From UBA6224 sp963800205 (lineage in GTDB: Bacteria; Patescibacteriota; Saccharimonadia; Saccharimonadales; UBA4665): a DNA stretch of 64,000 nt. The stretch lies in assembly GCA_963800205.1 (NCBI GenBank), contig CAWCZQ010000001.1, forward strand, positions 1 through 64,000, given 5' to 3'. The notes beneath the pieces are model-generated. The model did not search any database and was not told the origin of the DNA. It saw only the letters and a list, made by a program, of their open reading frames with translations. Shown in pieces: positions 43,907-52,324 of this stretch (its first letter is position 1; the number at the start of each line of letters is the position of its first letter). A program made the position numbers and the translations under genes.

Positions 43907-44149
43907 TTAGCTTTCCGTTGCGGTTACATCCGCTAGCCACTGAGCAATTTCGTGAACACCTGTCTCCGCAGCATGTCCGCCTTCACGAAAGCTATCTGTT
44001 ACTTTGTGTACGAGTACACCATCGTTAAGGGTTACGTCTAAGTAAGCATTGACAGCAAGTGCCGACGTAACAAGGGTGCCGATAGCACCTACTGCTAGCA
44101 AGTTGCGCCGCCGATCAAATCGGCGCTCTTCGTCATTCCATTCGTGCAT
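43907..44149 (-). CDS. Small single-span protein, 80 aa
   Basis: A charged N-terminus (EWNDEERRFDRRRN) is followed by one span (about 17-35) and a polar C-terminal part rich in His and Glu. No family recognised. On the reverse strand TATTAT (44157-44162) lies 7 nt before the ATG, giving a leaderless-type promoter inside the space just after pyrH. It ends 80 bp before the GH3 gene. Confidence 0.55.
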   Translation of the reverse strand: MHEWNDEERRFDRRRNLLAVGAIGTLVTSALAVNAYLDVTLNDGVLVHKVTDSFREGGHAAETGVHEIAQWLADVTATES

Positions 44150-44167
44150 AGCGTTAATAATACTGAA

Positions 44168-44881
44168 TTATTCAGAATCAGCAATAAGCGTGCCGGTGGT
44201 AGAACCGGTAGCAGAATTGAGAATATTGTCTTCAGCAAGGGCATCAAACACAATTATCGGCAGTTCATGCTCCATGGCGAGGCCCAATGCCGCCTTGTCC
44301 ATAATCTTAATAGCACCGTCTTCGACGGCTTGCTGGAAAGACACTCGATCGAGCTTGGTGGCAGACGGATCTTTCTCGGGATCGGCCGAGAATACACCAT
44401 TAACCTTAGTGGCTTTCAAGACAACCTGGCAGTTGAGTTCTAGGGCTAGCGATACCGCCGCGGTATCGGTCGTCAGGTACGGTCGCCCAATGCCACCGGC
44501 TACTATCACGACGCGGCCTTGTTCGAGGTGCTTTTCGGCAAGCCGGTGTACGAAAGGTTCGGCCACTTGTTCGGCAAAGATATTGCTGAGGCAGCGCGTT
44601 GGCACATCGTTTGATTCAAAAATATCCGTCAGGGCAAGAGCGTTCATCATGGTACCGAGCATGCCAATGTGGTCGGCAGTCACACGTTTAATGCCATGGC
44701 CAGCGAGTTGGCGACCGCGGGCAAAATTACCACCACCCACCATAATCACCAGCTGTGAGCCGTTTTCGACGACTTTTTTCGCTTCTTTGGCGAGCCAGGC
44801 GCCGAGTTCCGCATCAATACCACCATCGAATTTGCCAGCTAGTTGCTCACCCGATAGTTTTAGCAAGACGCGTGTATACAT
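44168..44881 (-). CDS. pyrH: Uridylate kinase (UMP kinase)
   Basis: 237 aa, the normal size. It phosphorylates UMP to UDP in pyrimidine nucleotide synthesis, as a hexamer of the amino-acid-kinase fold. Key pieces: LLKLSGEQLAG at the start, VIMVGGGNFARG, the MGTMMNALALTD region and GGIGRPYLTTDTAAV. TAGACT lies 7 nt upstream of the ATG on the reverse strand. In many bacteria pyrH sits with tsf and frr; here it stands alone, divergent from the exonuclease gene with 46 bp between. Confidence 0.95.
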   Translation of the reverse strand: MYTRVLLKLSGEQLAGKFDGGIDAELGAWLAKEAKKVVENGSQLVIMVGGGNFARGRQLAGHGIKRVTADHIGMLGTMMNALALTDIFESNDVPTRCLSNIFAEQVAEPFVHRLAEKHLEQGRVVIVAGGIGRPYLTTDTAAVSLALELNCQVVLKATKVNGVFSADPEKDPSATKLDRVSFQQAVEDGAIKIMDKAALGLAMEHELPIIVFDALAEDNILNSATGSTTGTLIADSE

Positions 44882-44927
44882 CGCTCTCAGTCTAGCAGAT
44901 TCCCAGGTTGCCCGCTACAATAGCACC

Positions 44928-45728
44928 ATGACAAAGATATACTCCTGGAACGTTAATGGCATCCGTGCCGTCATGAAAAAAGACATGCTGGTGCCTTTTC
45001 TTGAAGCCGAGCAGCCAGACATAGTATGTTTACAAGAGATTAAAGCCAAGCCAGAGCAATTTACCTTCGATCATGACAGCTACGAACAAATTTGGTATCC
45101 GGCCGAAAAGCCCGGCTATTCCGGTACTGCCATACTGACAAAGCAAAAGCCTTTGCAGATAATCAACGGGTTTCCGCAAGACATCATCAAGAAATATGAC
45201 GTTACCGGCGACACGTATGGCGACCCTAATCTCGAGGGCAGGGTAATTGCGGCGGAGTTTGATAAATTTTGGGTCGTTACCGTCTATACTCCCAACGCTA
45301 AAGATGATTTGACGCGCCTGCCCATGCGCGAAAAGCACTGGGATCCGGCCTTTTTGGCCTATTGCAAACAACTAGAGCAATCCAAGCCGGTCGTTTTCTG
45401 TGGCGATCTCAACGTTGCCCATACGGAGGACGACCTGGCGAACCCTAAGCCAAACCGCGGCAAGAAAGGCTTTACCGACGAAGAACGCCAGGGCTTTCAG
45501 AACTTCCTCGATGCCGGCTTTGTCGATACCCTACGGTTGTTCAAGCAGGGCAATGGTTTTTATACTTGGTGGAGCCACTTTGCCAACGCCCGTGCTCGCA
45601 ACGTCGGGTGGCGCATTGATTACTTTTTAGTCTCAGAATCACTAAAAAACCACGTCGCCAAGGCAGATATTCACCCGAACTATATGGGCTCCGACCACTG
45701 CCCAGTTAGTGTGGAGCTAGACGTCTAG
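44928..45728 (+). CDS. xth: Exodeoxyribonuclease III / AP endonuclease
   Basis: 266 aa. An EEP-family nuclease that cuts at abasic sites in base-excision repair. Motifs in order: YSWNVNGIRAV, VCLQEIKAKPEQF (metal Glu), VVFCGDLNVAHTEDDLANPK (catalytic Asp/Asn), GFTDEERQGF, GWRIDYFLVSESL and SDHCPVSVEL (final His). TACAAT at 44916-44921 lies 6 nt before the ATG, a leaderless arrangement. The next gene starts 2 nt after the stop. Confidence 0.95.
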   Translation: MTKIYSWNVNGIRAVMKKDMLVPFLEAEQPDIVCLQEIKAKPEQFTFDHDSYEQIWYPAEKPGYSGTAILTKQKPLQIINGFPQDIIKKYDVTGDTYGDPNLEGRVIAAEFDKFWVVTVYTPNAKDDLTRLPMREKHWDPAFLAYCKQLEQSKPVVFCGDLNVAHTEDDLANPKPNRGKKGFTDEERQGFQNFLDAGFVDTLRLFKQGNGFYTWWSHFANARARNVGWRIDYFLVSESLKNHVAKADIHPNYMGSDHCPVSVELDV

Positions 45729-45730
45729 CC

Positions 45731-46276
45731 ATGAGATTCGTCGCCCTCCTACGTGGTGTCAATGTGGGCGGCAAGTCAAAACTACCCATGGCCGCTTTGC
45801 GGCAGAGTCTCGAATCGGCTGATTATAACCAGGTCAAAACCTATATCCAAAGTGGCAATATAATCTTCGAATCAGACAATAACGACGAGCTAGCTCACAC
45901 TACACATATCGAACAAACGATAAAAAAGGATTTTGATCTTTCCGTACCAGTTGTAGTAATCAACCAGGCTCGGTTTGAACACATTGCTGCCAACACACCA
46001 GCCGGGTGGGGCAAGGACGCAGACCGCAAATATAACTACATATTCCTCCGCCCGCCGTACGACATCGATGAGGTCATGGCGGGCATCGGCCAACTCAATC
46101 CAGACCTTGAGTCCATCACAAATGGTGACGGCGTACTGTATCAATCCATGTCGGTCAGCCTGCTTGGCCGCACCACCACCGGCAAGCTCACCAGCAAACC
46201 GGTATATCAGCGCATGACGGTACGCAATCACAATACCGTACAAAAATTGGTTGCGCTCCTAGCCGATAGCGAGTAG
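45731..46276 (+). CDS. DUF1697 family protein
   Basis: 181 aa. Opens RFVALLRGVNVGGKSKLPMA, the DUF1697 signature, then VKTYIQSGNIIFES and the family's GRTTTGKLT..Y near the end. DUF1697 proteins are small cytosolic ferredoxin-fold-like proteins of unknown role. It is 2 nt after the exonuclease gene and probably co-transcribed. Confidence 0.9.
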   Translation: MRFVALLRGVNVGGKSKLPMAALRQSLESADYNQVKTYIQSGNIIFESDNNDELAHTTHIEQTIKKDFDLSVPVVVINQARFEHIAANTPAGWGKDADRKYNYIFLRPPYDIDEVMAGIGQLNPDLESITNGDGVLYQSMSVSLLGRTTTGKLTSKPVYQRMTVRNHNTVQKLVALLADSE

Positions 46277-46309
46277 CATGGCTGCTACACTTGAAACGGA
46301 GGACAAATC

Positions 46310-47230
46310 ATGACACCTGACGAATATACCAACCAAGAACTAATGCTCGATGTTGGCGATGGCCACACGTTATACGTCCACGATTGGGGTAACAAAAAAG
46401 CCACGCAGCCCATTGTCTTTTTACACGGCGGACCGGGTGGTGGCTGTTCTGACCGCCACAAACAACGCTTTGACCCAACCATCCACCGCGTTATTTTCCA
46501 TGACCAGCGGGGGAGTGGGCGCAGCACACCGTATGGCGAGCTAGCTCACAACACCACCGAAAACCTTGTCGAGGATATCGAAAAAATTGCTCAAAAGCTC
46601 AAGCTAACCAGCTTTGTGCTCACCGGCGGCTCATGGGGAAGCTGCCTAGCACTGGCTTACGCCATTAAGCACCCGAAGCGAGTCAGCAAACTGATACTGA
46701 CCGGTATTTTTGCCGGCACTCAAACCGAAATAGACTGGGTAGACAAGGGATACTTTGAGTTATTTTTCCCTGATGTCCAACAGAGGTTTGTAGAAGCTAC
46801 GCCCAAAACCTACCAAAAAGACCCTATGTCGTACCACGCCAAGCACCTCTTCGGCAAAGACCCAGCCAAAGTTACCGCATCGGCGCAAGCAATTAATAAT
46901 TTGCAGTCCGCCATCATGAGTTTAGATGATCGCCACAGTCCGGTGGGTGGTGACGATTATGATCCTGTTCCGACTCAGCTGGAGACTCACTACATGCAAA
47001 ACGCCTGCTTTTTGCCTGACAACTACATCATGAAGCACGTCAGCAAAATCACCGTGCCTACTTGGATTGTCCAAGGCCGCTACGACATGGTCTGCCCGCC
47101 AGCCACTGCCTACGAACTCCACCAACGGATTAAAGGCAGTCGGCTAATCTGGACCATGGCAGGCCACGGCAACGACCGCAGTACGTACGACGTAATGCGT
47201 ACTATATTTTTGCAAAATCCTACCTCCTGA
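46310..47230 (+). CDS. pip: Proline iminopeptidase
   Basis: 306 aa, alpha/beta hydrolase of family S33 that removes N-terminal proline from peptides. Motifs: HGGPGGGCSDRHKQRFDP (oxyanion region), FHDQRGSGRSTPYGE, the nucleophile elbow TGGSWGSCLALAYA (Ser about 106), Asp in VQGRYDMVCPP, and the catalytic His in MAGHGN. AGGAGGA or GGAGGAC lies upstream of the ATG. A peptide-scavenging role would fit a cell with few biosynthetic genes. Confidence 0.93.
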   Translation: MTPDEYTNQELMLDVGDGHTLYVHDWGNKKATQPIVFLHGGPGGGCSDRHKQRFDPTIHRVIFHDQRGSGRSTPYGELAHNTTENLVEDIEKIAQKLKLTSFVLTGGSWGSCLALAYAIKHPKRVSKLILTGIFAGTQTEIDWVDKGYFELFFPDVQQRFVEATPKTYQKDPMSYHAKHLFGKDPAKVTASAQAINNLQSAIMSLDDRHSPVGGDDYDPVPTQLETHYMQNACFLPDNYIMKHVSKITVPTWIVQGRYDMVCPPATAYELHQRIKGSRLIWTMAGHGNDRSTYDVMRTIFLQNPTS

Positions 47231-47247
47231 TAGACTTAGAATCTACT

Positions 47248-47994
47248 ATGCGTATATCGCCAGAATTTATTGCAGCCATCGAGCAATATGACACGCCAAA
47301 CAGGGATGTCATTCAAAGTCTAGGAAATAAAGTTATCGTGCCAGTTATTGGCCCAACCGCCGTCGGCAAATCATCAATTATGGACATGGCCTGCGACCAC
47401 AATAGCGACTTTTACCGCGCACGCAGCTTTACTACTCGACCGCAACGTCCAAACGAAGCTGACGACACCTACCGATTTTTGCCACACAACCAACACACGA
47501 TCGACGAGCTGCAGCAAAAGATGCAGCAAAAGACGTTAGTTCAGATTATCCAGCACCCCGCCACGGGGTACATTTACGGTAGCGAGATACAGGACTACCC
47601 GGCGGCCTATAACCTGATCGACATGCTGCCCAAAGAGATGCCTAAAATCCGCCAACTGCCGTTTGGTTATTGTCTCAGCGTAGCCGTCAGCACTCACTGG
47701 CCAGCCTGGCATGCTTGGTTTCTGGAACGGCACCAGCAAAATCCAAATCTTGACGACTCCCGAGCGCGATTACAGGAAGCGTACGAAAATCTTACTTGGT
47801 CACTCGACGACGCCCATACCTCATGGCTCAAAAACGAACGTGGTCGACTCGAAACTGCTGCTCGCAATCTGGTCAATATGGCGAGAGGTGAACTATCATC
47901 CGACCCCGTGGCGCGCATTCTTGGCAAAGAAATGCTAGAGTCGATCGCCAAACTGTCAGCCAGCCTAACCGCAGCCAATGGAGACTCAAAATGA
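47248..47994 (+). CDS. Guanylate-kinase-like P-loop protein
   Basis: 248 aa. N-terminal ~140 residues are guanylate-kinase-like: P-loop GPTAVGKSSIMDM near 44, RSFTTRPQRPNEADDTYRFL (the GMP-binding STTTR equivalent) and IQHPATGYIYGSEIQDY. The C-terminal ~110 residues are helical and not part of canonical GMK (about 205 aa in total). So it may phosphorylate a nucleotide other than GMP or have an added function. TAGAAT ends 5 nt before the ATG. Overlaps the next gene by 4 nt (ATGA). Confidence 0.75.
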   Translation: MRISPEFIAAIEQYDTPNRDVIQSLGNKVIVPVIGPTAVGKSSIMDMACDHNSDFYRARSFTTRPQRPNEADDTYRFLPHNQHTIDELQQKMQQKTLVQIIQHPATGYIYGSEIQDYPAAYNLIDMLPKEMPKIRQLPFGYCLSVAVSTHWPAWHAWFLERHQQNPNLDDSRARLQEAYENLTWSLDDAHTSWLKNERGRLETAARNLVNMARGELSSDPVARILGKEMLESIAKLSASLTAANGDSK

Positions 47995-48461
47995 CCCCCA
48001 AAATATGCACACTACTATTTTTGCTGCGTGAAGACCAAATATTGCTGGCGATGAAAAAACGTGGCTTTGGCAAAGGCCTCTGGAACGGCGTCGGCGGCAA
48101 AATAGAGCAGGGCGAAAGCGTGGAGCAAGCTTTGGTGCGCGAATGCCAAGAAGAAATCGGCGTAACGCCCACCGCGTACGACAAAATTGCTGAAATTCAT
48201 TTTTCGTTCCCCGACGATACTCCAGATATTCATGCGCACGTGTATTTCAGCAAAGAGTGGCAGGGCACACCAGTCGAAACCGACGAAATGGCACCACAGT
48301 GGTTTTCGGTCCACGACATCCCCTACGACAACATGTGGCAAGACGACATAGTCTGGTTGCCGCAAGTGCTGCAAGGCAAAAAACTCACCTGCAACTTTGC
48401 TTTCGATGCCGCCGACAACATGCAAGCCGCCGAGTTCAAAATCGTCTCCTCTTTGGATTAA
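47991..48461 (+). CDS. NUDIX hydrolase, MTH1/MutT-like
   Basis: 156 aa. The Nudix box GGKIEQGESVEQALVRECQE plus EIGV is complete. The opening KICTLLFLLREDQILLAMKK and FGKGLWNGVGGK strongly resemble the MTH1/8-oxo-dGTP diphosphatase group, so it likely cleans oxidised nucleotides. Translationally coupled to the GMK-like gene by a 4-nt overlap, which suggests linked nucleotide metabolism. Confidence 0.9.
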   Translation: MTPKICTLLFLLREDQILLAMKKRGFGKGLWNGVGGKIEQGESVEQALVRECQEEIGVTPTAYDKIAEIHFSFPDDTPDIHAHVYFSKEWQGTPVETDEMAPQWFSVHDIPYDNMWQDDIVWLPQVLQGKKLTCNFAFDAADNMQAAEFKIVSSLD

Positions 48462-48490
48462 TTATCCCCGAGCACTGAGTTACTTACTAT

Positions 48491-48919
48491 CTATTTTTTG
48501 GATCCTATAGAGATCTTCTTGGGTTCTGGTAGTTCCTTAAACGGAACAACTACCTTCAACACACCCTTTTCCATGTGGGCCGCTATGTTGTCTTCGTCGG
48601 CTTGCTCCGGCAGGGCAATGCGCCGGTAAAAGCTACTACTGCTTTCGCGCACGACGTATTTCTTTTTCTTGTCTTCTTCTTTTTCGTGCTTTTCGGCCTG
48701 AATTTCTAGGTAGCCTTTGTCCACCGAAATGTTAATGTCTTTGTCGGCAAAGTGAGGCAGATGTGCCTCCACCACCATTTGTTTGTCGTCTTCGGTATAA
48801 ACATCGGTCGTTGGCATAGTCATGCTGATTTGGCGAGTACCGAATACCTCATCGCCAAAGAACTGTTTTTGCAATGATCGCATCTCGGCGAACGGATCAA
48901 ATAACGTTAAGTTTGCCAT
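48491..48919 (-). CDS. Hsp20/alpha-crystallin small heat-shock protein
   Basis: 142 aa. Short N-terminus (LFDPFAEMRSLQKQFFG), alpha-crystallin domain (about 35-130: VYTEDDKQMVVEAHLPHFAD, KHEKEEDKKKKYVVRESSSS, FYRRIALPEQAD) and the conserved GVLKVVVPF. It holds unfolding proteins as an ATP-independent chaperone. ATG 48919 is chosen because TAAGGAGG lies ~7 nt upstream. A CIRCE operator and a consensus promoter lie 60-96 nt upstream, so HrcA-type control is predicted. Confidence 0.93.
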   Translation of the reverse strand: MANLTLFDPFAEMRSLQKQFFGDEVFGTRQISMTMPTTDVYTEDDKQMVVEAHLPHFADKDINISVDKGYLEIQAEKHEKEEDKKKKYVVRESSSSFYRRIALPEQADEDNIAAHMEKGVLKVVVPFKELPEPKKISIGSKK

Positions 48920-48978
48920 AATAAACCTCCTTATATTTAAAGATTTACGTAGCAAAAGCGCGTGGCTTCTGTATTTTT

Positions 48979-49015
48979 ATAATAGAAAACTAGCACTCTC
49001 GTGTCAAGAGTGCTA
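48979..49015 (-). promoter_or_regulatory. CIRCE operator overlapping the hsp20 promoter
   Basis: TAGCACTC (48991-48998), a 9-nt spacer and GAGTGCTA (49008-49015) match the CIRCE consensus bound by HrcA. On the reverse strand a perfect TTGACA (49007-49002) lies in the CIRCE spacer, followed by a 17-nt gap and TATTAT (48984-48979), pointing at hsp20. A repressor bound here would cover the -35. Confidence 0.92.
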
Positions 49016-49708
49016 GTTTTGTGCCGATGCTTCTTGTGAAGAACACTGTTCAGCTTGAAATTCATTGTAATCAAACATGTGCTTCACATATTCATATGTT
49101 AATGATGGTAATTCAGCAACTCTTCTCATTCGCTTATTTTCTGGATCTTGTAGGTTCCTGGGCGAAAAGTATGACCCTACGGGCGCCCACACGTTGCTCG
49201 GACTTACAACCGCAAATGTTCCCAGCGGTACCGACAACCGGCGGGCGTAATTACCGCAGTGCCGCTGCACAAACGCACCCGTTTTGAGGTGATCAGCCAT
49301 GCGTGATACATCCCGCCAGTCGACGCGGTTATTGACCGTTTCAAAATCTCCGTCAGGGGAAAACAGCCGCCGTTTTCCATTATGCATATAAATATACGGT
49401 AAGGCGCCGTGGCCAATGGTAATCACACTAGAAAAGGATGGATCACGTAGAATCGAGCGCATATCATCACTATTTGCGTCCTCTATAATTTCTACATCCC
49501 TCTGGCGCAAACGGTAGTGCTGTTCAAACTCAAAAGCTTCGCTGGCGAATTCCTCGATGTCGTCATACTCACTTGCACTCGCATCATAATTATACGAACA
49601 CATAATCGCCACCTTGCCGAGCTCCGCCGGCATACTATAGGCCTGCTGTTCGTGCAATTGTTGCCATCGGTTGTTGGCTCTATCAAATTCTTTTCGGTCG
49701 CCTGGCAT
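49013..49708 (-). CDS. Hypothetical protein, 231 aa
   Basis: A soluble, acidic protein. Notable segments: GKVAIMCSYNYDASASEYDD near 31, a strand with His-Gly (SSVITIGHGALPYIYMHNGK, near 92) and QRHCGNYARRLSVPLGTFAV near 145. A His-Gly strand and a later Cys strand are also features of caspase-like peptidases, but the fold evidence here is thin and I do not assign a family. Its stop codon lies inside the right arm of the CIRCE operator, so hsp20 is regulated from within this gene's 3' end. Confidence 0.55.
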   Translation of the reverse strand: MPGDRKEFDRANNRWQQLHEQQAYSMPAELGKVAIMCSYNYDASASEYDDIEEFASEAFEFEQHYRLRQRDVEIIEDANSDDMRSILRDPSFSSVITIGHGALPYIYMHNGKRRLFSPDGDFETVNNRVDWRDVSRMADHLKTGAFVQRHCGNYARRLSVPLGTFAVVSPSNVWAPVGSYFSPRNLQDPENKRMRRVAELPSLTYEYVKHMFDYNEFQAEQCSSQEASAQN

Positions 49709-49782
49709 AGTAATTACTTCAAAAATTAATACTAGCCATCATACACCCGCCATACCGAAACGTTAAGCCAAGCGATAAATAC

Positions 49783-49809
49783 CAAAAAGGAGTCCGTTGC
49801 CGGACTCCT
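49783..49809 (-). terminator. Terminator of the FKBP gene
   Basis: AGGAGTCCG and CGGACTCCT form a 9-bp stem with a 4-nt loop. Read on the reverse strand it is followed by a T-run and lies 20 nt after the FKBP stop. Confidence 0.85.
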
Positions 49810-49829
49810 GTATCGGTACGAAAATCTGT

Positions 49830-50216
49830 TTAGTTTAGATTGACGAGTTCAATATCAAACACGAGGTCGGAGTTTGGAGGAATATTTGGAGCTGGTGAGT
49901 GCTCGCCATAGGCGAGTTCTGCGGGTATCACCAAACGCCGAACGCCGCCGACTTTCATGCCAGGTACGCCCTTAGTCCAGCCGCCAATGACTTGGTCGAG
50001 TCCAAAGGTGACTGGTGAGCCAAAATCGTGCGAGCTCTGAAAGATGGTGCCATCTTTGCACAGTGCGCCAGTGTAGTGCGCCGTAATGGTGGCGCCTTCT
50101 GGCACAACGTCGCCGGTGCCTTCAGTAATATCGGTTACCTGCAATTCGGCTACCGAGTCAACCGGATTAAAGTTTGCTAGTTTGGTTCCTTCGAGTGGGG
50201 TGTTGTCTTGATTCAT
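49830..50216 (-). CDS. FKBP-type peptidyl-prolyl isomerase
   Basis: 128 aa with no signal peptide, so cytosolic. It catalyses cis-trans isomerisation at proline. Landmarks: GATITAHYTGALCKDGTIFQ, SSHDFGSPVTFGLDQVIGGW, GVPGMKVGGVRRLVIPAELA, YGEHSPAPNIPPNSDLVFDI and ELVNLN. Divergent from the DUF2207 gene. TACACT lies 8 nt before the ATG. Confidence 0.93.
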   Translation of the reverse strand: MNQDNTPLEGTKLANFNPVDSVAELQVTDITEGTGDVVPEGATITAHYTGALCKDGTIFQSSHDFGSPVTFGLDQVIGGWTKGVPGMKVGGVRRLVIPAELAYGEHSPAPNIPPNSDLVFDIELVNLN

Positions 50217-50291
50217 AGGTACCTAGTGTACAGCAATTACCGCATATGGCTAGTGATGGCGTCAGCGGATTCTTCCATATATACTACAGGC

Positions 50292-52106
50292 ATGAAACGA
50301 CTGTTTTTGTTGGTACTTTTGTGCCTGACTGTACTCCTCGGAATCCAACTGCCTACGTCCGTGGCCGCTGCAGACGTTAACGATTTTATCATTAGCAATT
50401 TTCAAGGCGATTACTACCTCGACAAAGATGCTGATAACCATTCGGTTATGCAAGTAACCGAACAAATAACCGTCGCATTTCCCACCTACAACCAAAACAA
50501 AGGGTTAGTACGTGCCATCCCGCGCGTCTACGACGGCCACAGTGTAGAGATAAGTGACGTCACCGTAACGCGCAACGGCCAGCCAGAACCGATTTACCGC
50601 ACCTACACCCAAAACAACAACAAGGTAGTAGAGACGGGAACCGACCAATACGTTACTGGCTCGCAGCAGTATACCTTTAGCTACACCTTGCATGATGTAA
50701 TTAAAGATTTTGGCAACCATCAGGAATTGTATTGGGACATCAACGGCACCGAATGGAAGCAGCGTTTTGGTAATGTCACGGCTACTTTTCATTTTAGCGA
50801 CCAAGTCCAGCCGGGCTTTACCGGTAAAATCGATTGTTATCAAGGCCTGGCAGGGTCGAATGCCTCATGCATACAGAGCAGCACCACTGATGATAGCGCT
50901 ACTTTTTCATCAGGACCACTCAGCACCGGCGGCAACCTCACGGCCGTTATGCAATTTGCCAAAGATACCTTTGTTCCATACCAACCTACTATCGGTGAAC
51001 GGCTGGCTCATTTGGCACCTCTGTTAATTTCCACCTACATGGCGGCAGGTCTTATTACTGCCCTCTGGCTCAAGTTCAAAAAAGGCAAGGGCGCACCTGG
51101 CCGTGGCTCCATTGTCCGCGAATATCTACCTCCCAAAGAAACCAGCATTCTACAGGCGGCGCAAGTCTACCCCCGCGCTCGTAATAAGTTTGCCGCCCAA
51201 TACATCGATCTGACCGTACGGCACAATTTGCGGTTATACGAGACAGAGCCAAAATCAAATGGCTTTTTTATCCAGTTTTATTTGAGGAAATCATATGAAC
51301 TCGAGCTGTTATCACTCGATGACCTCAATAGCGATGAGCTAGCAGTCGTTACGGCATTGTTCGGTGCCAATCCGGCCCTCGGCAGTAGGTATCCTATTGG
51401 CGGCAGGATGGATACATCGCTGATGAGTAAGCTCGAAAAGCTCAACAAACGGATTGCGAAAGAAAGTGTCAGCTCGCGTAATCTCATACGAGAAGCGAAA
51501 ACAATGCGCGCCACCGTGTATGCACTCGGAATCTCCGCACTTATTCTCGCTGCACTCAACGCCTTCGTTATATCTTTTAAATTAGGCAGCTCAGATCCGG
51601 GCATCGCCTCGTTTGCGTTGGTTATTGTGGGCATAGTTTATGTCCAAATCATGATAGTGATTGGCGTCAACATCCGTCCGCTGACCGAGCAGGGTAAAGC
51701 GCTGCAAGAATACCTCAAAGGGCTCAAGGATTATATCGCCCAGGCCGAAACTGAGCGCATCGCTGCGTTACAAAGTCCGGATGGTGCTGCAAAAGTTGGC
51801 GTCGACACCAGCGATCGCTCGCAAATCATTCACCTGTACGAACGAGTGCTGCCGTACGCCATATTGTTTGGACTCGAAAAAGAATGGGGCAAAGTATTGG
51901 GCGATTACTACGAGCAGCAAAATCTTTCGCCGAGCTGGTACGTCAGCCCCAATGGCTTTAACAGTGCAGTCTTCGCCACGTCTATGTCTAACTTTACGAG
52001 CGTAGCCGGTAGCTATAGCTCACCATCGAGCAGTGGTAGTAGCGGTATGGGCGGTGGTGGCTTTTCTGGCGGTGGCGGTGGTGGCGGTGGCGGTGGTGGC
52101 CGCTAG
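50292..52106 (+). CDS. DUF2207 membrane protein with Gly-rich C-terminus
   Basis: 604 aa. Signal peptide or first span (1-22), an extracytoplasmic DUF2207 beta domain (about 30-240: YLDKDADNHSVMQVTEQITV, FPTYNQNKGLVRAIPRVYDG, and YTFSYTLHDV), a span near 250-270, a cytosolic region, two spans near 410-460, a domain with LYERVLPYAILFGLEKEWG, and an ending of about fourteen Gly after GGGGFSGG. This full layout is the DUF2207/YciQ family, of unknown function. TATACT at 50280-50285 is 6 nt before ATG 50292, which decides this start. Confidence 0.85.
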   Translation: MKRLFLLVLLCLTVLLGIQLPTSVAAADVNDFIISNFQGDYYLDKDADNHSVMQVTEQITVAFPTYNQNKGLVRAIPRVYDGHSVEISDVTVTRNGQPEPIYRTYTQNNNKVVETGTDQYVTGSQQYTFSYTLHDVIKDFGNHQELYWDINGTEWKQRFGNVTATFHFSDQVQPGFTGKIDCYQGLAGSNASCIQSSTTDDSATFSSGPLSTGGNLTAVMQFAKDTFVPYQPTIGERLAHLAPLLISTYMAAGLITALWLKFKKGKGAPGRGSIVREYLPPKETSILQAAQVYPRARNKFAAQYIDLTVRHNLRLYETEPKSNGFFIQFYLRKSYELELLSLDDLNSDELAVVTALFGANPALGSRYPIGGRMDTSLMSKLEKLNKRIAKESVSSRNLIREAKTMRATVYALGISALILAALNAFVISFKLGSSDPGIASFALVIVGIVYVQIMIVIGVNIRPLTEQGKALQEYLKGLKDYIAQAETERIAALQSPDGAAKVGVDTSDRSQIIHLYERVLPYAILFGLEKEWGKVLGDYYEQQNLSPSWYVSPNGFNSAVFATSMSNFTSVAGSYSSPSSSGSSGMGGGGFSGGGGGGGGGGGR

Positions 52107-52183
52107 GTCTTATCCAATCACCCTTGTTAAATTAACAATATAATGATAAGATAGTTTGGTTTTGTAGAGATTCGGGAGAGTCT

Positions 52184-52320
52184 CCAAAGCACTTTGACAA
52201 GCAGACAGCACAAGGTGAGTATCGAACGCATTTATAGTAAAACGCGTTAGCTCCTCATCTTGTGTATCTAGAGAGACACACATCCAAGCATTCGCTTGTA
52301 GGCACACGGCCTAATGAGGA
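52184..52320 (+). ncRNA. Structured 5' leader of cassette 1
   Basis: Conserved with the leader at 53011-53160. It contains TGACAAGCAGACAG (52195-52208), then a 12-bp stem GCACAAGGTGAG/CTCATCTTGTGT (52208-52219 and 52254-52265, two G-U pairs), a small stem CAAGC/GCTTG, and a stem TAGGC/GCCTA just before the ribosome site GAGGAGG. The likely promoter is TATAAT 52139-52144, next to the palindrome TTGTTAAATTAACAA (52124-52138). Confidence 0.65.
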
Positions 52321-52324
52321 GGAG

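Noticed and set aside
44049..44927. N-terminal extension of the exonuclease frame through pyrH
   Set aside because: Covers pyrH on the opposite strand; the promoter and the conserved nuclease opening place the start at 44928.
52110..52307. Reverse-strand open frames over both cassette leaders (also 52914-53123) with similar protein sequences
   Set aside because: The similarity follows from the conserved leader RNA and its inverted repeats; there is no start signal, and the structured forward-strand leaders explain the sequence better.
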